A stretch of DNA of 64,000 nucleotides, from contig NZ_SGXJ01000005.1 of NCBI RefSeq assembly GCF_004216905.1, positions 248,001 to 312,000 of the forward strand. Direction: 5' to 3'. A model generated the notes under the pieces. It was not told where the DNA came from. It was given only the letters and a program-made list of their open reading frames with translations, and did not search any database. The number at the start of each line of letters is the position of its first letter. The first letter of the stretch is position 1. Shown in pieces: positions 1 to 7,054 of this stretch. This DNA comes from Kribbella sp. VKM Ac-2569. Lineage in GTDB: Bacteria; Actinomycetota; Actinomycetes; Propionibacteriales; Kribbellaceae. The position numbers and the translations under genes are program-made.

Positions 1-660
1 CTCGATCCGCGGATGCGACGCGGCGAGGAACCGCACAGTCAGCTCGTGGAAGTACCGGGCCTGGGTCGGCGAGTAGCTGATCACCTGCTCCCCGCTGAAG
101 TCCGCCGAGGTCAACGGCCGGCCGAGCGCGGCGAGCCGATGGTTGCCGGGGACAACAGCACACAGCGGTTCGCGGAAGACGATCCGGGAGTCCAGTACGT
201 CGGAGTCGAACGGCGGCCGTCCGAGCCCGAGATCCAGCTCACCGCGCAGGAGCCCGTCGATCTGCGCGGGAGTGACCCGCTCGTGCAGGATCACGTCGAC
301 GTCCGGCAGTTCCTCGGACAGCCGGCGCAGCAGCGGCCCGAGGGTTCGGATCGCCGACGTAGCCGTGAACCCGAGCCGCAGCGTCCCCGCCGCGCCCTGG
401 TCCACTCGCCGCGCGAGATCACCCGCGGTCTCGACCAGCGCGAGCAGGCGGCGCGCCTCGGTGAGGAACGCCTGCCCGGCCTCGGTCAGCTCGACCTTGC
501 GGTTGTCGCGTTCGAGCAGCCGCGCACCGACGGCCCGCTCGAGCTTCTGCACCTGACGGCTCAACGGCGGCTGGGTCATGTTCAGCCGGTCGGCGGCGCG
601 ACCGAAGTGCAGTTCTTCGGCGACCGCGACGAACGCGCTCAGCTGGTCGAGCGAAAACAT
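1..660 (-). CDS. LysR-family transcriptional regulator (3' end cut by window edge)
   Basis: Only the first 220 residues are visible; the gene runs off the left edge. Residues 1-60 form the LysR winged helix-turn-helix (AADRLNMTQPPLSRQ at 22-36), and the effector-binding fold starts near residue 92 (GTLRLGF). It is divergent from the tricarboxylate-type transporter genes with 112 bp between starts, the classic arrangement for a LysR protein controlling its neighbour. Its effector is therefore probably the transported acid, but this is inference. The ATG was chosen because MFSLDQL is the usual LysR N-terminus. Confidence 0.93.
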   Translation of the reverse strand, partial: MFSLDQLSAFVAVAEELHFGRAADRLNMTQPPLSRQVQKLERAVGARLLERDNRKVELTEAGQAFLTEARRLLALVETAGDLARRVDQGAAGTLRLGFTATSAIRTLGPLLRRLSEELPDVDVILHERVTPAQIDGLLRGELDLGLGRPPFDSDVLDSRIVFREPLCAVVPGNHRLAALGRPLTSADFSGEQVISYSPTQARYFHELTVRFLAASHPRIE

Positions 661-680
661 GATGCAGGAAAGGTATCACT

Positions 681-693
681 CGATGCCACATCG
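681..693. promoter_or_regulatory. Candidate LysR operator in divergent intergenic region
   Basis: A 13-bp inverted repeat, CGATG-CCA-CATCG, lies between the LysR start and the tctC start. LysR proteins bind short interrupted palindromes in such positions. The assignment rests on location and symmetry only. Confidence 0.35.
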
Positions 694-772
694 GCCTTGG
701 ACACGCATGATCGAGCGTCCCTACGCTCACGCAATCGAGCTGGACGACCACTCTCCGCGGAGGAGGATTCCG

Positions 773-1774
773 ATGCTGTTCAAGCTCAACCGCCAGGTCC
801 TGGTGATGGCGGTCAGTGCTTCTGTCCTGCTGGCTACCGGTTGCGGTGGGGTCAAGACGACCTCCACCGGCGGCGAGGGTGACTATCCGACCGGCAACAT
901 CCAGATGAGCGTCGGTGCTTCTCCCGGCGGTAGTACCGACCTGATCACGCGAGCGATCGCGGAGGGCGTCGGCAAGGAACTCGGTGTTTCGGTGCCGGTG
1001 GTCAACAAACCCGGTGCGAACGGCGCGCTGAACGCCAAGGAACTGCAGGCCGCGAAGCCGGACGGCTACAAGATCGCGGTCCAGAACGCGTCGCTGTTCA
1101 CCATCACTCCGCTCGCGGTGTCGGCCAACGAGGTGGTGAAACTCGACGACTTCGACCTGCTCGGCGGCATCTCGCAGGACGACTACGTGCTGATCGCGCC
1201 GGTCGGCTCCGGCTACAAGACGATCGCCGACCTGAAGAAGGCCGGCAAGAACATCAAGTACGGCACCACCGGTGTCGGCACCGGCGCGCAACTCGCGTCC
1301 GCCTTGACGTTCAAGCAGGCCGGCATCCCCGCAACCGACGTACCGTTCGACGGCGGCGCCCCGGCGCTCACCGCGTTGCTCGGCAGTCAGGTCGACGTGG
1401 CAACGATCCAGGTCGGCGACAGCATCGAGCAGATCAAGGCGAAGAAGGTCGTCCCGCTCGCGGTCTTCTCGGGCGAGCGGATCAAGTTCCTGCCCGACGT
1501 ACCGACCGCCAAGGAGCAGGGGTACGACGTCGTGGTGTCGCAGTACCGCTTCCTCACGGCGCCGAAGGGTACGCCGGACAACGTCAAGACGAAGCTGGCC
1601 GACGCGGCGAAGAAGACCTACGCGACCGATGCGTACAAGAAGTTCAACGACGCGCACTGCCTGACGCCGATCGAGGTGTCGCCGGACGAGGTGCGGAAGA
1701 TCCTCGACGGGTACGCGACGAAGTACAAGGGACAGCTCGAGCAGTTCGGGATCTCGCTGGCGGCCAAGAAGTGA
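773..1774 (+). CDS. tctC: Tripartite tricarboxylate transporter substrate-binding lipoprotein (TctC/Bug family)
   Basis: A 333-aa extracytoplasmic solute receptor of the TTT system. The N-terminus is a lipoprotein signal peptide: basic start, hydrophobic core and a lipobox ending at Cys24 (LLATGC). The mature part shows Bug-family features, including the early motif SPGGSTDLITR and PGANGALNAKEL. The ATG at 773 follows a strong AGGAGG; in-frame codons upstream would bury the signal peptide. It overlaps tctB by 4 nt (GTGA). Bug receptors bind carboxylates. With two aldarate dehydratases next door, a hexarate such as glucarate or galactarate is a sensible ligand (inference). Confidence 0.93.
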   Translation: MLFKLNRQVLVMAVSASVLLATGCGGVKTTSTGGEGDYPTGNIQMSVGASPGGSTDLITRAIAEGVGKELGVSVPVVNKPGANGALNAKELQAAKPDGYKIAVQNASLFTITPLAVSANEVVKLDDFDLLGGISQDDYVLIAPVGSGYKTIADLKKAGKNIKYGTTGVGTGAQLASALTFKQAGIPATDVPFDGGAPALTALLGSQVDVATIQVGDSIEQIKAKKVVPLAVFSGERIKFLPDVPTAKEQGYDVVVSQYRFLTAPKGTPDNVKTKLADAAKKTYATDAYKKFNDAHCLTPIEVSPDEVRKILDGYATKYKGQLEQFGISLAAKK

Positions 1775-2256
1775 GTGAAGCCGCTCTGCGGGAAGAGCTC
1801 GCCGAGGATCGGCCGCCGCACGCGGGCCCGTGGTCCCAGCTCGGGGCTGCGGTCGTCGCCGCTGTCGTCGGCATCGCTGGAGTGATCGGGTCGCTCGCGC
1901 TCGGGTTGGGTCGGTTGACCCAGCCGGGGCCGGGCCTGTGGCCGTTCGTGGTCTGCGTTGTCGTGACCGTGCTGTCGATCGCCCTCGCACTGGTCGGTCG
2001 GCACGGGACGGACACCGAGAAGTTCTCGCGGGCGAGTGTTCAGACGGCGGTCGCCGTACTGACGCTCGTGGTCTTCGCGGCCGTGCTGCCGTTGATCGGG
2101 TTCGAGATCCCGTCGCTGCTGCTGACCTTCGTCTGGCTGCGATTCCTCGGCAAGGAGTCCTGGGTGTCGTCGGTCGCGATCAGCGTGGGCACGGTCGCCG
2201 CGTTCTACGTCCTCTTCGTGCTGATCCTTCAGATCCCGCTGCCCAGGTTGATCTGA
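1771..2256 (+). CDS. tctB: TTT transporter small membrane subunit (TctB)
   Basis: A 161-aa integral membrane protein with about four hydrophobic segments (roughly residues 23-45, 53-73, 89-110 and 128-155), the size and layout of TctB. The GTG start at 1771 overlaps the tctC stop. Its own stop overlaps the tctA start by one base (TGATG). No motif is diagnostic by itself; the call rests on topology and the complete C-B-A gene order. The likely role is the small membrane partner of the 12-TM permease. Confidence 0.9.
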   Translation: MSEAALREELAEDRPPHAGPWSQLGAAVVAAVVGIAGVIGSLALGLGRLTQPGPGLWPFVVCVVVTVLSIALALVGRHGTDTEKFSRASVQTAVAVLTLVVFAAVLPLIGFEIPSLLLTFVWLRFLGKESWVSSVAISVGTVAAFYVLFVLILQIPLPRLI

Positions 2257-3746
2257 TGGGCGGCTTCGTTGATGGTTTCGGCGTCGTCCTGGAGCCCGCG
2301 AACCTCCTCTACTGCCTGATCGGTGTCGTGATCGGCATGCTGATCGGCGTCCTCCCCGGGCTCGGCCCGGCCGCGACGATCGCGATCCTGCTGCCGATCA
2401 CGTACGGCGTGGAGCCGGTGTCCGCGATCATCATGCTCGCCGGCATCTTCTACGGCGCGCAGTACGGCGGCACGATCACGTCGGTCCTGCTGCGGCTACC
2501 GGGCGAGGCGTCGTCCGTGGTCACAGTGTTCGACGGACACGCGCTGGCCAAACAAGGACGAGCCGGTACGGCGCTCGGCATCGCAGCGATCGGATCGTTC
2601 ATCGGCGGCACGGTGTCGATCATCGGGCTGACACTGCTCGCACCGGTGGTCGCGAGCGTGGCCCTCGACTTCGGTCCGCCGGAGTACGCCGCCTTGTCGT
2701 TGTTCGGCGTACTGCTGGTGGCGACCGTGGGGAACGGCAGCCGGTTGAAGGCGGTGATCGCGGCAGGGTTCGGGTTGCTGTTGGCAACGGTCGGGCGGGA
2801 CACGTTCACCGGGGCGAGCCGGTTCACGTTCGACAGCCTGAATCTTGCCGACGGCATCGACTTCGTGCCGATCGCGATGGGTCTGTTCGGGCTCGGCGAG
2901 ATCCTCTACAACCTGGAGGAACGGCACCACAAGGTGCAGGCGCCGGCGGCGGTCGCGAATGTCTGGCCTTCCCGGGCCGACCTGCGGCAGGCGCGCGGCG
3001 CGATCGGCCGCGGCTCGGTGATCGGTTTCGTGCTCGGCGTACTGCCAGGTGGTGGCGCGACGCTGTCGTCGCTGGTCGCATACGCGGTGGAGAAGCGGCG
3101 GGCGAAGGAGCCCGAGCGGTTCGGTCGCGGCGCGGTCGAAGGGGTCGCGGCGCCGGAGACGGCGAACAACGCCGCCGCCACCTCGTCGTTCATCCCGCTG
3201 CTGACGTTGGGGATCCCCGCGAACGCGACGATGGCGTTGATGTTCGGCGCGCTGCTGATCCAGGGAATCGCGCCAGGTCCGCAACTGGTGACCGAGCACC
3301 CGGATCTGTTCTGGGGTGTGATCAACTCGATGTACCTCGGCAACATCCTGCTGCTGATCATGAGCATCCCGCTGGTCGGGGTGTTCGTGAAGATCCTCAA
3401 GGTGCGGCCCGCCGTACTCGCGCCGATCACGGTGCTGATCACGCTGCTCGGCGTCTACACGGTGGCGAACCAGGTGTTCGACATGTTCCTGGTGATCGTG
3501 TTCGGCGTCCTCGGGTACCTGATGAAGAAGTTCGGGTTCGAGCCGGGGCCGCTGGTGCTCGCGTTCGTCCTGGGTAGCGTGATGGAGACCGCGGTCCGGC
3601 AGTCGCTGCTGATCTTCGGCGGCAACCCGATGGGCTTCTTCACCCGGCCGATCTCCGGCACGGTCCTCGTGGCGCTGATCATCGTCCTGACCCTGCCCGC
3701 GGTGCGTGTGCTGGTACGTCGACGTAAGGAAAGGGAACTCGTATGA
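2256..3746 (+). CDS. tctA: TTT transporter large permease subunit (TctA)
   Basis: A 496-aa multi-spanning permease, the usual TctA length. The first conserved Gly-rich segment GMLIGVLPGLGPAATIAIL is at about residues 24-42 and a second related segment (VLGVLPGGGATLSSL) is at about 258-272. These two repeats are the family signature. The ATG at 2256 overlaps the tctB stop by one base. The stop codon overlaps the ATG of a 40-codon ORF (ATGA). Together tctCBA encode a complete secondary, binding-protein-dependent carboxylate importer. Confidence 0.95.
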   Translation: MGGFVDGFGVVLEPANLLYCLIGVVIGMLIGVLPGLGPAATIAILLPITYGVEPVSAIIMLAGIFYGAQYGGTITSVLLRLPGEASSVVTVFDGHALAKQGRAGTALGIAAIGSFIGGTVSIIGLTLLAPVVASVALDFGPPEYAALSLFGVLLVATVGNGSRLKAVIAAGFGLLLATVGRDTFTGASRFTFDSLNLADGIDFVPIAMGLFGLGEILYNLEERHHKVQAPAAVANVWPSRADLRQARGAIGRGSVIGFVLGVLPGGGATLSSLVAYAVEKRRAKEPERFGRGAVEGVAAPETANNAAATSSFIPLLTLGIPANATMALMFGALLIQGIAPGPQLVTEHPDLFWGVINSMYLGNILLLIMSIPLVGVFVKILKVRPAVLAPITVLITLLGVYTVANQVFDMFLVIVFGVLGYLMKKFGFEPGPLVLAFVLGSVMETAVRQSLLIFGGNPMGFFTRPISGTVLVALIIVLTLPAVRVLVRRRKERELV

Positions 3747-3865
3747 CAGTACTGATGCCGCGACTCCGTCGCGGCGGGTCATGGGGCTGTAACTCCCGGC
3801 CTTCCCTCGTCGCTCCGGTCGCTGCGCTCCCTCCGCTCCTCAGTCCAGGCCGGGAGGCCCCATGA
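3743..3865 (+). CDS. 40-aa bridge ORF, possible translational coupler
   Basis: An open frame of 40 codons (MTVLMPRLRRGGSWG...), rich in Pro, Arg and Leu and with no recognisable domain. Its ATG overlaps the tctA stop (ATGA at 3743-3746), and its TGA overlaps the ATG of the dehydratase gene (ATGA at 3862-3865). It runs through a long hairpin whose 3' arm holds the downstream Shine-Dalgarno and start codon. It could be a real small protein, a coupling device, or chance inside an intergenic repeat. The double ATGA linkage makes coupling the favoured reading, but there is no homology support. Confidence 0.45.
   Translation: MTVLMPRLRRGGSWGCNSRPSLVAPVAALPPLLSPGREAP
3781..3863 (+). promoter_or_regulatory. 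Long hairpin sequestering RBS and start codon of the dehydratase gene
   Basis: Seen directly: ATGGGGC (3781-3787) plus CTCCCGGCCT (3793-3802) is complementary to AGGCCGGGAG (3847-3856) plus GCCCCAT (3857-3863). This gives a 17-bp stem with one 5-nt bulge. The 3' arm contains GGGAGG and the AT of the downstream ATG. A smaller perfect hairpin, GCCGCGAC-TCC-GTCGCGGC, precedes it at 3757-3775. The loop carries CGCTCC-type imperfect repeats, so the element may belong to a dispersed intergenic family. Confidence 0.6.
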
Positions 3866-5112
3866 CCAGGATCGCCCGCGTCGAACTCACCCCGGTCGCG
3901 TTCGCGGACCCGCCGCTCCTCAACGTGGTCGGTGTCCACGAGCCGTTCGCGCTGCGGACGATCGTCCAGGTGGGGACGGACGACGGGCTGGTCGGGTTGG
4001 GGGAGACGTACGCCGCCGACGATCATCTGGCGCGGTTGCGTGCCGTCGCCGACGTACTGCCCGGGCTGGACATCTTCGACGTGAACGGGCTGCGTCAGCG
4101 GGTGAGCGACGTACTGACCAGCGGTGGTGGGGCGCAGGTCGGGGGGATGCTCAATCTGCAGGACCCGGTCGACGTGGTGTTGTCGCCGTACGAGGTCGCG
4201 TTGCTCGATCTCCAGGGCAAGCAGTTGGGGCTCCCGGTGGTGGACCTGCTCGGCGGAGCAGTCCGGGACGAGGTGCCGTTCAGTGCGTATCTGTTCTACA
4301 AGTGGGCCGCTCATCCAGGTGGTGAAGCGGACGCGTGGGGCGAGGCGCTTGATCCGGACGGGATCGTGCGGCAGGCCGAGAAGATGATCGGGGAGTACGG
4401 CTTCACGGCGATCAAGTTGAAGGGTGGCGTGTTCCCGCCGGCGCAGGAGGCCGAGGCTGTGCGGGCGCTCGCCGAGGCGTTCCCGGAGCACAAGCTGCGG
4501 ATCGATCCGAACTGTGCGTGGACCGTGGACACGTCGGTGGAGGTCGCTCGGGAGCTGAGCGGCGTACTGGAGTATCTGGAGGATCCGACGCCTGGGATCG
4601 ACGGTATGGCGGCGGTTGCGCGACAGACCGAGATTCCGTTGGCGACCAACATGTGCGTGATCGCGTTCGCGCACTTGAAGCCGGCGGTGCTCGCGGACGC
4701 TGTGCAGGTGGTGCTGTCGGATCACCACTACTGGGGTGGGCTGCGGCGGTCGCAGTTGCTGGCGGGGATCTGCGACACGTTCGGGATGGGGTTGTCGATG
4801 CACTCCAACTCGCACCTCGGGATCAGTCTCGCCGCGATGACGCATCTGGCCGCGGCGACGCCGAACCTGACGTACGCCTGCGACACGCACTACCCGTGGA
4901 AGACGGAGGACGTGATCAAGCCCGGCGTACTGGCGTTCGAGTCCGGCAGCGTGCGGGTGCCTGGTGGGCCCGGGCTGGGCGTCGAGTTGGATGTCGATGC
5001 GCTGGGGACGTTGCACGAGCAGTACCTGGCGTGCGGGATCCGGAAGCGCGATGACACGACGTACATGCGCACGGTCGACCCGGAGTTCAGCCCTAATACG
5101 GCACGCTGGTAG
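3862..5112 (+). CDS. gudD: Glucarate dehydratase-like enolase superfamily enzyme
   Basis: A 416-aa enolase-superfamily enzyme predicted to dehydrate D-glucarate (or a related hexarate) to 5-keto-4-deoxyglucarate. Visible active-site residues are the KxK pair K185/K187 (AIKLKGG), metal ligands D215 (RIDPN), E240 (EYLEDP) and N263 (ATNM), then D287 (SDHHYWGG) and the catalytic H314 (SMHSNSHLG). The K-x-K, D, N, D, H order and spacing match GlucD from family knowledge. It follows tctCBA and may depend on the hairpin/bridge ORF for translation. Its 3' end overlaps the convergent GntR gene by 20 nt. Exact substrate stereochemistry cannot be read from sequence. Confidence 0.85.
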   Translation: MTRIARVELTPVAFADPPLLNVVGVHEPFALRTIVQVGTDDGLVGLGETYAADDHLARLRAVADVLPGLDIFDVNGLRQRVSDVLTSGGGAQVGGMLNLQDPVDVVLSPYEVALLDLQGKQLGLPVVDLLGGAVRDEVPFSAYLFYKWAAHPGGEADAWGEALDPDGIVRQAEKMIGEYGFTAIKLKGGVFPPAQEAEAVRALAEAFPEHKLRIDPNCAWTVDTSVEVARELSGVLEYLEDPTPGIDGMAAVARQTEIPLATNMCVIAFAHLKPAVLADAVQVVLSDHHYWGGLRRSQLLAGICDTFGMGLSMHSNSHLGISLAAMTHLAAATPNLTYACDTHYPWKTEDVIKPGVLAFESGSVRVPGGPGLGVELDVDALGTLHEQYLACGIRKRDDTTYMRTVDPEFSPNTARW

Positions 5113-5779
5113 TCAGCAACCGGTGTCGCGTGCTCGACAGATGCACCCGCATCGCCGCTCGCGCCGCCTCCGGCTCGGACCGCGCGATCGCCGCGCTGAT
5201 GTTCTCGTGCTCGTGCACCACGCGGGTCAGGTGCTCCGGGTCCGACATCTCGTACGCCGGGTCGAGCCGGGTCCGCGGCAGCATGATCATCATCGGCCCG
5301 AGCTCCCCGATCAGGTCCCCGTAGAACCGGTTGCCCGAGGCAACGGCGACCTTGAGGTGGAACGCGAAGTCGGCCTCCACCGATCGCCCCGGATCGTCGC
5401 CGACCCGCCGGAAGTCGTCCAGCGCCCGCTCGATCCCCTTCAGCTGATGGTCGGTACGCCGTACCGCCGCCAGCCCCGCCGCCTCGCTCTCGACACCGAT
5501 CCGGAAGTCCATCAAGTCGAGTACGTCGCGGTGCGACCGGACCTCGCGCAATCCAGGCGTACGTTCCGGGACCTCCAGCACGAACGAACCACGCCCCTGG
5601 AACGTCTCCACCAGCCCGGCCGCCTGCAACCGCGAGACCGCCTCACGCACGACGGTCCGGCTGACCCCGAACTCCTCGACCAGACCGTTCTCACCCGGCA
5701 GCTTCTCGCCCGGCGCGATCCCGCCGCTGAGAATCCGTCGCTTCAGATCCTCGACGATCTGATCCGCCAGACCGCTCAC
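5093..5779 (-). CDS. GntR/FadR-family transcriptional regulator
   Basis: A 228-aa regulator with an N-terminal GntR winged HTH (LPGENGLVEEFGVSRTVVREA at about 24-44, continuing as an AVSRLQAAGLV helix) and an all-helical FCD effector domain. The FCD histidines and acids include FHLKVA near residue 130 and HEHENISAAI near 195. The GTG start at 5779 overlaps the stop of the upstream dehydratase gene (GTGA), so both are one transcript. The FadR subfamily usually senses organic acids and represses its own operon. The palindrome in the promoter at 6905-6921 is the expected target. The 3' end overlaps the convergent dehydratase by 20 nt. Confidence 0.9.
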   Translation of the reverse strand: MSGLADQIVEDLKRRILSGGIAPGEKLPGENGLVEEFGVSRTVVREAVSRLQAAGLVETFQGRGSFVLEVPERTPGLREVRSHRDVLDLMDFRIGVESEAAGLAAVRRTDHQLKGIERALDDFRRVGDDPGRSVEADFAFHLKVAVASGNRFYGDLIGELGPMMIMLPRTRLDPAYEMSDPEHLTRVVHEHENISAAIARSEPEAARAAMRVHLSSTRHRLLTTSVPY

Positions 5780-6891
5780 CGGAACTCGCAGCTGTCCACG
5801 GTCCAGCGCGCGCACTGCTCGGTCGTCGTGTACCCGAGACCCGGCCGGTCGGGGACGAGCATCCGCCCGTCGACCGTCTCGAGACGCTCGTTGAACAAGG
5901 GATTCAGCCACTCGAAGTGCTCGACCCAGGGCTCGCGCGGGTACGCCGCTGCGAGGTGCAGATGGATCTCCATCGCGAAGTGCGGCGCGAGCTGCAGACC
6001 GTTGTGGTCGGCCAGCGTCGCGAGTTTGAGGAACGGCGTGATGCCGCCGATCCGGGGCGCGTCGGGCTGGATGATGTCGGCCGCGCGGGCCTCGATCAGC
6101 CGCACGTGCTCGCCGACGCTGGACAGCATCTCGCCGGTCGCGATCGGGGTGTCGAGCGCCGCCGCCAGCTCCGCGTGCCCGAGCGCGTCGTACGCGTCCA
6201 GCGGCTCCTCGATCCAGACCAGACCGAACTGCTCGAGCACGCGGCCGATCCGCAGCGCGGTCGGACGGTCCCACTGCTGGTTCGCGTCCACCATCAGCGG
6301 TACGTCGTCGCCGAGGTGTTCTCGTACGGCGCGAACGCGGTCGAGATCGATCCGGCTGTCGGGCTGGCCGACCTTGATCTTGATGCCGCCGATCCCGTCG
6401 GCGAGCGACTTCGACGCGCGCTCCTTCACCTCCTCGATCGGGGCGTGCAGGAACCCGCCAGAAGTGTTGTACGCGCGGACCGAGTCGCGGTGCGCGCCGA
6501 GCAGCTTCGCGAGCGGCAGGCCGGCGCGCTTCGCCTTCAGGTCCCACAGCGCGATGTCGATCGCGGCGATCGCCTGCGTCGCGACACCGGACCGGCCGAC
6601 CGAGGCGCCGGCCCACAGCAGCTTGTCGTACACCTTCCCGATGTCGGACGGATCCTCGCCGATCAGGTTGGCCGCGATCTCCTTCGCATGGGCGTACTGC
6701 GCCGGTCCGCCGGCCCGCTTCGAGTAGCTGAACCCGACGCCGTGCTGATCGTCCGAGGTCGCGATCTCCGCGAACAGGAACACCACCTCGGTCATCGGCC
6801 GCTGCCGCCCGGTCAGCACCTTGGCGTCACTGATCGGCTGGTCGAGCGGGAGGACGACGGACGAGAGCTTCACCTGGCGGATGCGGTCCAT
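5776..6891 (-). CDS. L-talarate/galactarate dehydratase-like enzyme (enolase superfamily, MR subgroup)
   Basis: A 371-aa mandelate-racemase-subgroup enzyme. Active-site residues visible: K171/K173 (GGIKIKVG), metal ligands D202 (VDANQQWD), E228 (WIEEPLDA) and E254 (ATGEML), and the D277/H304 dyad (QPDAPRIGG; APHFAMEIHLH). Conserved stretches such as GRSGVATQAI, YNTSGGFLHAPI and AYPREPWVEHFEWLNPLF closely match the Salmonella L-talarate/galactarate dehydratase family as I recall it. Predicted to dehydrate galactarate and/or epimerise and dehydrate L-talarate. It is co-transcribed with the GntR gene and starts 8 nt after a -10 box, so it is probably leaderless. Confidence 0.87.
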   Translation of the reverse strand: MDRIRQVKLSSVVLPLDQPISDAKVLTGRQRPMTEVVFLFAEIATSDDQHGVGFSYSKRAGGPAQYAHAKEIAANLIGEDPSDIGKVYDKLLWAGASVGRSGVATQAIAAIDIALWDLKAKRAGLPLAKLLGAHRDSVRAYNTSGGFLHAPIEEVKERASKSLADGIGGIKIKVGQPDSRIDLDRVRAVREHLGDDVPLMVDANQQWDRPTALRIGRVLEQFGLVWIEEPLDAYDALGHAELAAALDTPIATGEMLSSVGEHVRLIEARAADIIQPDAPRIGGITPFLKLATLADHNGLQLAPHFAMEIHLHLAAAYPREPWVEHFEWLNPLFNERLETVDGRMLVPDRPGLGYTTTEQCARWTVDSCEFR

Positions 6892-6899
6892 GGGCAGTG

Positions 6900-6928
6900 A
6901 TCATACAAGTAGTCAACTTGTCCTACAA
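6900..6928 (-). promoter_or_regulatory. Promoter with embedded palindromic operator for the dehydratase-gntR operon
   Basis: Reading the minus strand: -35 TTGTAG (6928-6923), a 17-nt spacer, -10 TATGAT (6905-6900), then 8 nt to the ATG at 6891. The spacer holds the inverted repeat ACAAGT-N5-ACTTGT (6905-6921), so a bound GntR dimer would block polymerase. The short distance from -10 to ATG implies a leaderless or near-leaderless mRNA. Confidence 0.6.
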
Positions 6929-7054
6929 CGGGCTCGTTTGACGTTGCCGTAACACCAGGTGACTCCCCTGGAAACACGAGAAAGACAAGCTGCTGCGCGC
7001 CGACAGAGTGGTCGTGCGCGCCCGCCTGCCGCCATCTGGGGAAGGAAGCAGCCA

